Translations under genes and position numbers: made by a program
The notes under the pieces: model-generated
Seen by the model: only the letters and a program-made list of their open reading frames with translations
What the model was told of the DNA's origin: nothing
The model's database searches: none
In this document: positions 16,682-24,999 of the stretch, piece by piece
Layout of the letters: every line of letters starts with the position of its first letter
Position numbering within the stretch: position 1 is the stretch's first letter
NCBI GenBank assembly: GCA_910579965.1
Contig: CAJTWF010000001.1
Span: 145,728-209,727 of the forward strand
Source of the DNA: an uncultured Oscillospiraceae bacterium
GTDB taxonomy: Bacteria; Bacillota; Clostridia; Oscillospirales; Oscillospiraceae
Direction: 5' to 3'
DNA length: 64,000 nt

Positions 16682-17806
16682 ATGCCGACGATTGAATACG
16701 ACGTTTACAAGCAGAAGCTGGCCGCCCTGGCGCCCCGTCTGGAGGGCCTGGCCGCGGCCCTGGATCTGGAGGGGGCCCGCCGGGAGGTGGAGGAGCTGGA
16801 GGAGAAGACCAACGACCCCAATTTCTGGAACGATGTGTCCGGGTCCCAGAAGGTGCTCCAGCGCACCAAGCAGCTCAAGAACAAGCTGGAGAGCCACCAG
16901 CGTCTGGTGGGACAGTGGGAGGATCTGACCACCCTGGTGGAGATGGCCATGGAGGAGGACGACGAGAGCCTTCTGCCGGAGGTGAGCGAGGGCTTCAGCC
17001 GGTTGGAGGGGGCGCTGGAGGAGGCCAATCTGGCGACCCTGCTCACCGGCGAGTACGACGCCAGCAACGCCATTTTAAGCCTGCACCCCGGGGCCGGCGG
17101 CACGGAGGCCCAGGACTGGTGCCAGATGCTCTACCGGATGTATACCCGCTGGGCGGAGCGCCACAACTTCACCGTCAAAACCCTCAACTACGAGGACGAC
17201 GACGAGGCGGGCATCAAGTCCGCGGCCATCGCCATCGAAGGAGAGAACGCCTACGGCTTCCTGCGCAGCGAGAACGGGGTGCACCGGATGGTGCGCATCT
17301 CCCCCTTTGACGCCAACGCCCGCCGCCAGACCTCCTTTGCCGCCGTGGAGGTGATGCCGGAGATCGACGACGACACCAGCGTGGAGATCCGCCAGGAGGA
17401 CATTGAGATGCAGGTCTACCGGGCCTCCGGGGCCGGCGGCCAGCACGTGAACAAGACCTCCTCCGCCGTGCGGCTCATCCACCGCCCCACCGGGGTTGTG
17501 GTGTCCTCCCAGCAGGAGCGCAGCCAGGTCCAGAACCGGGAGAACTGCATGAAGATGCTGCGGGCCAAGCTGATGCAGATGAAGGCCCAGCAGCACGCGG
17601 AGAAGATCTCCGACCTCAAGGGCGTGCAGATGAAGATCGAGTGGGGCAGTCAGATCCGCTCCTATGTCTTCATGCCCTACACCCTGGCCAAGGACACCCG
17701 CACAGGCTTTGAAAACGGCAACATCAACGCGGTGATGGATGGCGACCTGGACGGCTTCATCAACGCCTACCTCACCGCCAGCGCCACCGGGGAGCTGAAA
17801 AAGTAA
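16682..17806 (+). CDS. prfB: Peptide chain release factor 2
   Basis: Terminates translation at UGA and UAA. The 374-residue protein has the stop-codon recognition tripeptide SPF (RISPFDANARR) and the peptidyl-tRNA hydrolysis motif GGQ in RASGAGGQHVNKT. A single uninterrupted frame runs from the ATG through the region where most prfB genes carry an internal UGA and a programmed +1 frameshift. No CTT-TGA site is present, so autoregulation by frameshift is absent here. GGAGG precedes the start. Confidence 0.95.
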   Translation: MPTIEYDVYKQKLAALAPRLEGLAAALDLEGARREVEELEEKTNDPNFWNDVSGSQKVLQRTKQLKNKLESHQRLVGQWEDLTTLVEMAMEEDDESLLPEVSEGFSRLEGALEEANLATLLTGEYDASNAILSLHPGAGGTEAQDWCQMLYRMYTRWAERHNFTVKTLNYEDDDEAGIKSAAIAIEGENAYGFLRSENGVHRMVRISPFDANARRQTSFAAVEVMPEIDDDTSVEIRQEDIEMQVYRASGAGGQHVNKTSSAVRLIHRPTGVVVSSQQERSQVQNRENCMKMLRAKLMQMKAQQHAEKISDLKGVQMKIEWGSQIRSYVFMPYTLAKDTRTGFENGNINAVMDGDLDGFINAYLTASATGELKK

Positions 17807-17862
17807 GCGTTCTTTTTCTGGCAGACAAACGGTGGATTACACAATTTGAGCGGCTGATACAA

Positions 17863-17912
17863 CAGCTTCCGGCAGTCTGTCATAAGACTGCCGGAAGCTG
17901 CTGCCTGTTTTT
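17863..17912 (+). terminator. Terminator after prfB
   Basis: A 16-bp stem (17863-17878 with 17885-17900) followed by CTGCC and a T5 run. It also lies downstream of the convergent amidase gene. Confidence 0.85.
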
Positions 17913-17961
17913 AAGCTGCTTCCTCTGTTCCTTTTCTCTGCGCGCAGAGGAAGGACAGCCT

Positions 17962-18699
17962 TCACCGGATGTACTGGGCGGACGCGTAGCCCACGTAGCC
18001 GCCGTAGTGGACCACATACCAGCCCTCGTACTGGCCGTAGATCTCCACCTTGGCCCCGTCGGGAATCACCGCCACCACGGAGGAGGCGGTGTCCGGCCGG
18101 GCGCGGAGGTTCAGGTTGCCGCCGCCGGTCTGGACCGTGGCGGGCCAGGGGTCTGTGGGCCAGATGAAGGGGATGCCGAAGTAGTCCGTCAGGCTGAGGA
18201 CCAGATTGCGGGCAATTTCGGTGATGTTGTTCTCGATCCAGCGGGCGTCGTCCACGTTGTCGTGGTAGCCCAGCTCCAGCAGCACGGCGGGGAACTTCGA
18301 ATCCCGCACCTCCCCCAGGGACGTGGTGGCCCGGGTGACCACCTTGTCCGGCAGGGGGTAGATGCCCCGGAGGTTGTTGACAAAGATCTGGGCCGCCCGC
18401 TTGCCCTGGGTGCTGGAGGGGTAGTAGAAGGCGATGACGCCCCGGACATTGCCGTAATTTTCCTCCGCCGCAGCGTTGGAGTGAAGGGCCAGATAGAAGT
18501 CATACCAGCCGCTGTTGGCCTGACGGATGGAGCTGCCGGCGGTCATGTCCGGGGAGTTGCGCCGGTAGCGGATGCCGCAGCTGTTGAGATAGGGGATCAT
18601 CGCGTCCGCCAGACGGTTCATCCAGTACTCCTCGCTGCCGCTGCCGGTGACGTAGAGGTTGTTCTCCTGGGTAGAGGGGCTGAGGTACAGAATAGGCAT
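17962..18699 (-). CDS. N-acetylmuramoyl-L-alanine amidase-like protein with SH3 domain
   Basis: A 245-residue Amidase_3-type peptidoglycan hydrolase with a C-terminal bacterial SH3 domain (from about residue 185, NLNLRARPDTASSVVAVIP). The zinc-site glutamate (GSGSEEYWMNRLADAM), the second histidine (YLALHSNAAA) and the catalytic glutamate (LLELGYHDN) are present. The first zinc histidine, normally in a GHGG-type strand, is replaced by LSPSTQENN. No signal peptide is visible. It may act on spore or vegetative wall, or be catalytically altered. Monocistronic. Confidence 0.8.
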   Translation of the reverse strand: MPILYLSPSTQENNLYVTGSGSEEYWMNRLADAMIPYLNSCGIRYRRNSPDMTAGSSIRQANSGWYDFYLALHSNAAAEENYGNVRGVIAFYYPSSTQGKRAAQIFVNNLRGIYPLPDKVVTRATTSLGEVRDSKFPAVLLELGYHDNVDDARWIENNITEIARNLVLSLTDYFGIPFIWPTDPWPATVQTGGGNLNLRARPDTASSVVAVIPDGAKVEIYGQYEGWYVVHYGGYVGYASAQYIR

Positions 18700-18766
18700 A
18701 CAGTGTCCTCCTCGTTTTTATCCTATCGTATGACGGCGGCCGGGAAAATGTGCGGCCTTCCGCAGA

Positions 18767-18795
18767 GCGGCCCCGGACTTCGCGTCCGGGGCCGC
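18767..18795 (-). terminator. Hairpin after the M56 peptidase gene
   Basis: A 12-bp GC stem (18767-18778 with 18784-18795) downstream of the M56 gene on the minus strand. No T-run follows, so its terminator role is uncertain. Confidence 0.45.
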
Positions 18796-18800
18796 CTGCC

Positions 18801-21800
18801 TTATCCCTCTATCAGCTCCAGCAGCAGGTCCAGAGCGGCCTGCTGTCCCTCGCTCTGTCCGCCGCTGGCCCACTGGACGCTGTGAACAGCGTCCCACAGC
18901 AGTCCCTCGCCCCGGGCGATATCGTCCTGGGCATCCAGGTACGTGAGGAGCTTGGCCAGGGTCTCCCGCTGCTCCGCCGCGCTGTAGGCGGCGAGGCCGT
19001 CCAGGAAGGTGAAGGGCTGCTCATAGAGACGGTAGTACAGGGCCTCCGCCGACGCGTCGGAGGGGTCCATCACCCCGCCCTGGATGAGGGTCCAGGCCAC
19101 AGCTCCGGGGAACGCCGGGGCCCCGGGCCACACGTCGCCGGGAATCTGGCTCTCCAGCTGGACATAGCTCCCGTCCTCCAGCACCTGGAACACCAGCATG
19201 TGCTTCTCCTCATAGCAGCCGCCCACCCAGCCGTCGCCCCACAGATAGGTCCCCCCGGCCAGGACCACGTCCTCCGGGTTGGCCGCGTGGAGCTCGTAGG
19301 CCGCGTTGTACACCTGGATCTCCAGCCCCTCCGGCAGCTCGCCGCAGTCATAGGGGTTCACCAGCTCCAGGGCGGTCAGGCGCTGACCGTCCCAGACCAC
19401 CTGCTCCTGCCACACCTGCCGGGCGTCCCCGGCCGCCTGGATGGCCGCCTCCCGCACCGGCAGGGGGATGGCCTCGTTTGTCTCCAGCCCCGGGCTGTAG
19501 TCCGCGGTGCGCACGCCCAGCTGCCGCAGCTGGGTGATCAGGGACTCCCGGAACCACTCGTCCCCGGGCCCGCAGTCGTTCTGCATATCCCGGAACAGGT
19601 ACTGGTACGTCCCGTCCGGGCTGACCAGGAAGTAGATGTACTCGCAGTCCGGATATCCGGGGCTCTGCCAGCCGTCCTCGTCCAGGTACATGCCCCCGGC
19701 CACCGTCACCCGCTCCGGGGTGGTGGTGTGCAGCTCGTAGTTGAAGCGGTAGATCTCGATGAGGGCGTTGCCAACCTCCTCGTAGTAGGGCCCGGTGAGG
19801 CGCTCAATCCGCCAGTCGTCGTATGCCGGGGACTGCTGGTCTGGCGGATTCGGGCTCTGGAGCGCTTCGCTCATGCGGTTCCGCGCCGCAAACTCCGCCT
19901 CAATCTCCTCCTTCAGGGCCGCAATCACCGGCTCCGGCCCCTCCACACCCGGGGACAGGTGGTCAATGGCCGTCCGGTCCCGCTTGTAGAGCAGCAGGTT
20001 CTCCCCGTCAAAGGACAGCTCCCGGAAGGCGGCGGCGTTCACGCCCCCGGCCTGGGTGGACACGTTTCCCACCAGAGGGATATACCCGTACTCCGACAGC
20101 CGGCCCCAGGAGAGGTAGCCGGCCTCCGGCCAGGCCGCCTTCACCAGGGCGTCCAGATCCGCCAGATAGATGGTCTCCCCCCGGAGGAAGTAGAGATAGG
20201 GGCCCGTGTGGTAAAACCACAGCACCTCATTGGCCGCGTCCTCGTTCCAGTCAAAGGCAATGACCTCGTTGGCGCAGTCTATCAGCAGCCGGGGCACGCC
20301 GCTCTCGTCAAGGTAGTAGTAATCCATGGCGCTGTAGGCCGCGCCCCGGGGGGCGCAGAGAACAAAGCCGTCATGGCCGAAGAGGTTGGAAAATTCCCGG
20401 ACCCCGTACCTGCTGTTATAGCCGGACTCCTCCCGGCAGAACCGGGTGAGCCGGTCCCCGTCCCGGACGGCCCAATATTTGACGTCCGGGGCCTCCGGAT
20501 CCCGGCAGCAGACGATGTTGGTCCCGTCCGCCAGGGTCTCGTCGCACAGCACCTCCCCCATGGCGTCCGCGGAGATCTCGTCCGGCTCCATCTGCCGGGG
20601 CGCGTAGGGCTCCAGGCCCGACAGGGGGATGGTCAGGACAGGCTCCCTATCGGGCCGGTCCATCGGCTGGGGATCCGCCGGGGCGTGTCCCGCGTCCTCC
20701 AGCAGGTCCTCCGGCCGCTCACATGTTGTATTGGACACGAACCAGTACCCGCCCTGGCCGTTGTCTTGCAGGGTGAGACGCTTCCACCCGCCGCCCATGA
20801 AGCCGTCCTCATAGTAGAGGAGGGTGTTTTCACCCTGCCGCTCCCCGGCGGCGATGGTCACCTGGGCGCGGTAGTTGGTGTCCCCGTGGGCCCAGTAGTA
20901 GGTGTCGTACTCCGGCAGGTAGGTGAAGTTCTCCAGCCCCACCCGGTCCGTGTCCGCAGCGGTCAGGTTCATGCAGTCCCGGAGCACCGCCTCCAGCTGA
21001 CTGCCGGTCATCTCATAGGCGGCGCAGTCCGGCCACTGGCCGCCGTAGACCTGATGGAGGATGACGTCCTGGTCCGCCCGGACCGCGTCCGGGTCCTCGT
21101 AGCCCTCCGGCACGCCGTTGTAGAGCAGCTCAAAGAGGTCAATCTGTTCCGGGGCCTCGTAGAGGGAGGAGAGGAACTGGTTGCGGAGGTTGAAGGGCTC
21201 CCCGTTGAAGAACTCCTGGTTGAACACGGCCAGCTCCTCCGCCGTCAGGGGCCGGTCCTCCGCCCTGCCCCCGGTGAAGGTGCAGGCGCACACCGCCCCA
21301 GCCAGGGCCAAAGCCGCCGCCAGGGCGGCCAGCCTGGTCTGCCGGTGCTCCGCAATGCGGGTGATCCGGTCCCGGAGGCGCTTCTTGTCCGAGGTCATGG
21401 TGGTGGCGGCCAGCAGGGGGCTGCCGGGCCCATGGCGCACCGGGATGAGGTGGAGCAGGGTCTGGCCGTAGGGGATCCGCTCCCCCGGGCCCAGCCTTTT
21501 CAGCGCCCCCTCGTCGCAGGCCAGCTCGCAGTCCGTGCGGGAGGCGGCCGCCGCCAGCCACACCAGGGGGTTGAACCAGTAGAGGACCAGGCACAGGCAC
21601 CGCAGGGCGCTCCACAGGGGGTCCCGGTGCCGGGCGTGGGTGATCTCGTGGGCCAGCACGTGGCGCAGGGTCTCGTCCGTGGCCATGGCCGCCGGGGTGA
21701 GGTAGACGGCGGGCCGGAGCAGGCCGAAGAGGCAGGGGGAGACGAGGCCCCCCTCCACCAGATAGACCCGGCAGGGGCACCCCTCCAGGGACAGGGGGAT

Positions 21801-22295
21801 CCGCCGCCGCCGCAGGCGCAGCCAGAAGCGCCCGTTGGAGAGCAGCACCCACAGGCCCGCGGTCCCCGCGCCCGCCGCCCAGATGGGCCGGAGGAAATCC
21901 TCCAGGCGGATCTGCCGGCCGTACGCAATGCGGTGGGTGACATTGCTCCCATCGGTGAACTCCTGGGCGTTGTCCCGGGAGGCGGGGGCCAGGGCGGCGT
22001 AGTGGTAGGGGGCCGGAGTCACGGCCCGCCGGTCCGCCGTCTCATCCGCCGCCCAGACCTGCTCATATGTGGGCTGGAGGTAGACCGACTGGCCCTCCAG
22101 GGCCCCCACCACCGGGGCCGCCACGGTGAGGACGCTGAAGTCCACCGCCGGCAGGCTCACCGGGATCAGCAGCCGGGCCAGCACCAGGCCCCACAGGGCG
22201 TACTGGGCCCGGCGGGAGATCTTCTTCCAGAACACCTGCCGCAGGATCAGCAGGGCCAGAATGAGCACAGAGGAGGTGAGGAGCACCTCTTTCAT
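18801..22295 (-). CDS. BlaR1/MecR1-like M56 metallopeptidase with very long extracellular region
   Basis: A 1164-residue membrane sensor-protease. Four transmembrane helices lie in the first 350 residues, with the zinc motif HEITH in VLAHEITHARHRD and a conserved LYWFNPLVW. After a helix near residue 335 (ALAAALALAGAVCACTFTGG) about 800 residues are exported, with no recognised penicillin-binding domain. The family cleaves a BlaI/MecI repressor upon signal binding. It overlaps the upstream BlaI-like gene by the ATGA motif. At over 1100 residues it is about twice the usual length. The ligand is unknown and no beta-lactamase is adjacent. Confidence 0.87.
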   Translation of the reverse strand: MKEVLLTSSVLILALLILRQVFWKKISRRAQYALWGLVLARLLIPVSLPAVDFSVLTVAAPVVGALEGQSVYLQPTYEQVWAADETADRRAVTPAPYHYAALAPASRDNAQEFTDGSNVTHRIAYGRQIRLEDFLRPIWAAGAGTAGLWVLLSNGRFWLRLRRRRIPLSLEGCPCRVYLVEGGLVSPCLFGLLRPAVYLTPAAMATDETLRHVLAHEITHARHRDPLWSALRCLCLVLYWFNPLVWLAAAASRTDCELACDEGALKRLGPGERIPYGQTLLHLIPVRHGPGSPLLAATTMTSDKKRLRDRITRIAEHRQTRLAALAAALALAGAVCACTFTGGRAEDRPLTAEELAVFNQEFFNGEPFNLRNQFLSSLYEAPEQIDLFELLYNGVPEGYEDPDAVRADQDVILHQVYGGQWPDCAAYEMTGSQLEAVLRDCMNLTAADTDRVGLENFTYLPEYDTYYWAHGDTNYRAQVTIAAGERQGENTLLYYEDGFMGGGWKRLTLQDNGQGGYWFVSNTTCERPEDLLEDAGHAPADPQPMDRPDREPVLTIPLSGLEPYAPRQMEPDEISADAMGEVLCDETLADGTNIVCCRDPEAPDVKYWAVRDGDRLTRFCREESGYNSRYGVREFSNLFGHDGFVLCAPRGAAYSAMDYYYLDESGVPRLLIDCANEVIAFDWNEDAANEVLWFYHTGPYLYFLRGETIYLADLDALVKAAWPEAGYLSWGRLSEYGYIPLVGNVSTQAGGVNAAAFRELSFDGENLLLYKRDRTAIDHLSPGVEGPEPVIAALKEEIEAEFAARNRMSEALQSPNPPDQQSPAYDDWRIERLTGPYYEEVGNALIEIYRFNYELHTTTPERVTVAGGMYLDEDGWQSPGYPDCEYIYFLVSPDGTYQYLFRDMQNDCGPGDEWFRESLITQLRQLGVRTADYSPGLETNEAIPLPVREAAIQAAGDARQVWQEQVVWDGQRLTALELVNPYDCGELPEGLEIQVYNAAYELHAANPEDVVLAGGTYLWGDGWVGGCYEEKHMLVFQVLEDGSYVQLESQIPGDVWPGAPAFPGAVAWTLIQGGVMDPSDASAEALYYRLYEQPFTFLDGLAAYSAAEQRETLAKLLTYLDAQDDIARGEGLLWDAVHSVQWASGGQSEGQQAALDLLLELIEG

Positions 22296-22669
22296 GATTC
22301 TCCACCTCCCGCCTTTTCCAGGATGGCGGACAGCTCGGCGATGTCCTCCGCCGTCAGCTGCCGGCTGTCCACCATGGCGCTCATCATGGAGCCCACGCTG
22401 CCCCCATAGACCCTGCCCAGAAAGCTCTCCGTCTCCGCCCGGGCGGCGTCCCGGCGGTCCAGGGCCGGGTAGTAGAGCTTGGCCCGGCCCCCCTCCTGAC
22501 AGCGGACCGCCCCCTTGGCCTCCAGACGGGAGAGCATGGTGATGACCGTGTTCTTGGTCCAGCCGGTCTCCGTGCGCAGGGCAGCCGTCAGCTCCATGAT
22601 GGTTCGCGGCGGCTGTTCCCACAGGGGCTTCATCAGCTTCCACTCGCTGCTGGAGAGATTGACCTTCAT
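22292..22669 (-). CDS. BlaI/MecI-family repressor
   Basis: A 125-residue winged-helix repressor that is normally inactivated by proteolysis from its M56 partner. It shows LSSSEWKLMKPLWEQPPRT, then GWTKNTVITMLSRLEAKGAV, the recognition helix and wing of the BlaI family, and a C-terminal dimer and cleavage region. The ATG at 22669 was chosen from homology and the AGGAGGACGCGTCA ribosome site. Its stop overlaps the M56 start. A perfect dyad over its promoter is the likely operator. Confidence 0.92.
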   Translation of the reverse strand: MKVNLSSSEWKLMKPLWEQPPRTIMELTAALRTETGWTKNTVITMLSRLEAKGAVRCQEGGRAKLYYPALDRRDAARAETESFLGRVYGGSVGSMMSAMVDSRQLTAEDIAELSAILEKAGGGES

Positions 22670-22708
22670 TGACGCGTCCTCCTTTTCCTTGTATGCTGGT
22701 ATACGAGT

Positions 22709-22747
22709 GTCTACCTGTAGTATAGCAGATAGGTAGACGTTTGTCAA
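22709..22747 (-). promoter_or_regulatory. BlaI-type promoter and operator
   Basis: On the minus strand TTGACA (22742-22747), a 17-base spacer and TATACT (22719-22724). The -10 box lies inside a perfect dyad GTCTACCT-14-AGGTAGAC (22709-22738), so repressor binding would block transcription of the operon. Confidence 0.75.
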
Positions 22748-22781
22748 CCTCTTCTTTTCCGGCCGCGCCCTCCCTGTGAAA

Positions 22782-22841
22782 GCAAAAAAACAGGAATCAC
22801 ATCGCGGCGATTTTTCGCCAAATGACGTGATTCCTGTTTCC
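22782..22841 (-). terminator. Terminator of the GGGtGRT operon
   Basis: A long stem whose outer arms AAACAGGAATCAC and GTGATTCCTGTTT pair perfectly, followed on the minus strand by T7. Confidence 0.8.
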
Positions 22842-22894
22842 CGGCCAGCTATCCGGCCGGCAGGAGCTTCCCGCTTTTCAGAAAGAAATTCCTA

Positions 22895-23893
22895 TTACTT
22901 CAGGCTCTCGGCAACCGCCACGGCCACAGCCACGGTAGCGCCCACCATGGGGTTGTTGCCCATGCCGAGGAAGCCCATCATCTCCACGTGGGCGGGCACG
23001 GAGCTGGAGCCGGCGAACTGGGCGTCGGAGTGCATCCGGCCCATGGTGTCGGTCATGCCGTAGCTGGCAGGGCCGGCGGCCATGTTGTCCGGGTGGAGGG
23101 TGCGGCCCGTGCCGCCGCCGGAGGCCACGGAGAAGTACTTCTTGCCCTGCTCCACGCACTCCTTCTTGTAGGTGCCCGCCACGGGGTGCTGGAACCGGGT
23201 GGGGTTGGTGGAGTTGCCGGTGATGGACACGTCCACGCCCTCCAGGTGCATGATGGCCACGCCCTCCCGGACGTCGTCCGCGCCGTAGCAGCGCACGTTG
23301 GCCCGCTCGCCCTCGCTGTAGCGGATCTCCTTGACCACGTTCACCTTGCCGGAGCCGTAGTCAAACTGGGTCTGGACATAGGTGAAGCCGTTGATGCGGC
23401 TGATGATCTGGGCAGCGTCCTTGCCCAGGCCGTTGAGGATGACCCGCAGGGGCTCCTTGCGGGCCTTGTTGGCGTTCTTGACAATGCCGATCGCGCCCTC
23501 GGCGGCGGCGAAGGACTCGTGGCCGGCCAGGAAGGCGAAGCACTTGCTCTCGTCGCTCAGGAGCATGGCGCCCAGGTTGCCGTGGCCCAGGCCAACCTTG
23601 CGGTCATCGGCCACGGACCCGTCGATGCAGAAGGCCTGGAGGCCCTCGCCGATGGCGGTGGCGGCCTCGGCGGCGGTCTTCACATTCTTCTTGAGCGCAA
23701 TGGCCGCGCCCACGCAGTAGGCCCAGCAGGCGTTCTCAAAGCAGATGGGCTGGATGCCCTTGACAATCTCATAGGGGTCAAAGCCCTTGTCCTGGCAGAT
23801 CCTGCGGCACTCCTCCACATCCTTGATGCCGTACTGAGCGAGGACGCCGCTGATCTTGTCGATTCTTCTCTCGTAGCTTTCAAACAGAGCCAT
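22895..23893 (-). CDS. GGGtGRT protein
   Basis: A 332-residue protein of the family named after its GGGTGRT sequence, visible here in FSVASGGGTGRTLHPDNM. It has no signal peptide. A glycine- and asparagine-rich C-terminus includes MGFLGMGNNPMVG. It lies 18 bases after a NifU-like scaffold gene and shares its promoter and terminator. The two genes are reported as linked in anaerobic Firmicutes, but the biochemical function is not established. Coupling to the NifU-like protein suggests iron-sulfur or cysteine-sulfur handling, which is inference. Confidence 0.88.
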   Translation of the reverse strand: MALFESYERRIDKISGVLAQYGIKDVEECRRICQDKGFDPYEIVKGIQPICFENACWAYCVGAAIALKKNVKTAAEAATAIGEGLQAFCIDGSVADDRKVGLGHGNLGAMLLSDESKCFAFLAGHESFAAAEGAIGIVKNANKARKEPLRVILNGLGKDAAQIISRINGFTYVQTQFDYGSGKVNVVKEIRYSEGERANVRCYGADDVREGVAIMHLEGVDVSITGNSTNPTRFQHPVAGTYKKECVEQGKKYFSVASGGGTGRTLHPDNMAAGPASYGMTDTMGRMHSDAQFAGSSSVPAHVEMMGFLGMGNNPMVGATVAVAVAVAESLK

Positions 23894-23911
23894 AATTTTT
23901 GTCCTCCTCTC

Positions 23912-24604
23912 TTATTCGTGCCGGGGGTCAATATACTTGACGGCGGCGTCAAACTGACCGTAGTGTCCCTTGGCCTTCTCCAGGGCGGTGTTGGCGTCGT
24001 CGCCCTTCTTGATGAAGTCCATCATCTTGCCCAGGTTCACGAACTCATAGCCGATGACCTCGCCGTCCTTGTTCAGGGCCATGCGGGTGCAGTAGCCCTC
24101 GGCCATCTCCAGGTAGCGGGGCCCCTTCTCCTTGGTGCCGAACATGGTGCCCACCTGGCTGCGCAGGCCCTTGCCCAGGTCCTCCAGGCTGGCGCCCACG
24201 GCCAGACCGCCCTCGGAGAAGGCGGACTGGGTGCGGCCGTAGACGATCTGGAGGAACAGCTCACGCATGGCGGTGTTGATGGCGTCGCACACCAGATCGG
24301 TGTTCAGGGCCTCCAGGATGGTCTTGCCGATGAGGATCTCGCTGGCCATGGCGGCGGAGTGGGTCATGCCGGAGCAGCCCAGGGTCTCCACCAGGGCCTC
24401 CTCAATCACGCCCTCCTTCACGTTCAGGGTGAGCTTGCACGCGCCCTGCTGGGGGGCGCACCAGCCCACGCCGTGGGTGAAGCCGGAGATGTCCTTGATC
24501 TCCTTGGCCTGGACCCACCGTCCCTCCTCGGGGATGGGGGCGGGGCCGTGGTATGCGCCCTTGGCGACAGGGCACATGTGCTGGACTTCGGTAGAATAGA
24601 TCAT
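23912..24604 (-). CDS. NifU/IscU-like iron-sulfur scaffold protein partner of GGGtGRT
   Basis: A 230-residue protein related to the IscU/NifU N-terminal scaffold. Conserved cysteines occur in VGWCAPQQGACKL and ETLGCSGMTHSAA, the latter corresponding to the scaffold GCxxS-type motif. It is longer than IscU (about 130), with an extra C-terminal domain that includes AEGYCTRMAL. It is first in a two-gene operon with the GGGtGRT gene, behind a consensus promoter. Assembly or transfer of a cluster to the partner protein is plausible but unproven. Confidence 0.82.
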   Translation of the reverse strand: MIYSTEVQHMCPVAKGAYHGPAPIPEEGRWVQAKEIKDISGFTHGVGWCAPQQGACKLTLNVKEGVIEEALVETLGCSGMTHSAAMASEILIGKTILEALNTDLVCDAINTAMRELFLQIVYGRTQSAFSEGGLAVGASLEDLGKGLRSQVGTMFGTKEKGPRYLEMAEGYCTRMALNKDGEVIGYEFVNLGKMMDFIKKGDDANTALEKAKGHYGQFDAAVKYIDPRHE

Positions 24605-24699
24605 GCAAATCTTCCTTTCCTTTTATTTGAACAGTCGCGGGGCAAAGCAATCGACTCATGCCTTTCTGCGGATGCTCCGGGCCAGGCCCGGACGTGTCA

Positions 24700-24728
24700 A
24701 TTATAGGGAAAACCGGGGCCGTTGTCAA
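24700..24728 (-). promoter_or_regulatory. Consensus promoter of the NifU-like/GGGtGRT operon
   Basis: On the minus strand TTGACA (24723-24728), exactly 17 bases, TATAAT (24700-24705). This full consensus suggests high expression. A leader of about 95 bases contains a CCGGGCCAGGCCCGG hairpin. Confidence 0.85.
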
Positions 24729-24858
24729 GGACGGCAGAAAATTTCTCTCACAACGCCTGTCTTTTGATCTTTGGCTCGGCGCGGTGCGGTACCGGCAGTC
24801 GGACTCTCGCTTTCGGCTTCCTGCCTCTTTGCCGTACCTGGGCATTGTCCATAGGTCA

Positions 24859-24887
24859 TTGACTTCCCCGCCGCCCGATGATAGAAT
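24859..24887 (+). promoter_or_regulatory. Cardiolipin synthase promoter
   Basis: TTGACT (24859-24864), 17 bases, TAGAAT (24882-24887), about 110 bases before the start. The rest of the 395-base divergent region (24605-24999) shows no gene. Confidence 0.7.
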
Positions 24888-24999
24888 AGACCGAACCAAC
24901 GGGGGAGCCCCCTTGGAGCCAGGGGCGGCGGACCGGCCCCCTTGGCCGGGAAATGGAACCAGTCCGAGCCGGCGGACACAGCGCGGAAAGGAGCGGAGC

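Noticed and set aside
18750..22409. Long plus-strand open frame of over 1200 codons
   Set aside because: It is a shadow of the GC-rich M56 gene. Its translation is low-complexity Gly/Pro/Arg/Gln without family motifs, while the minus strand has clear motifs and a ribosome site.
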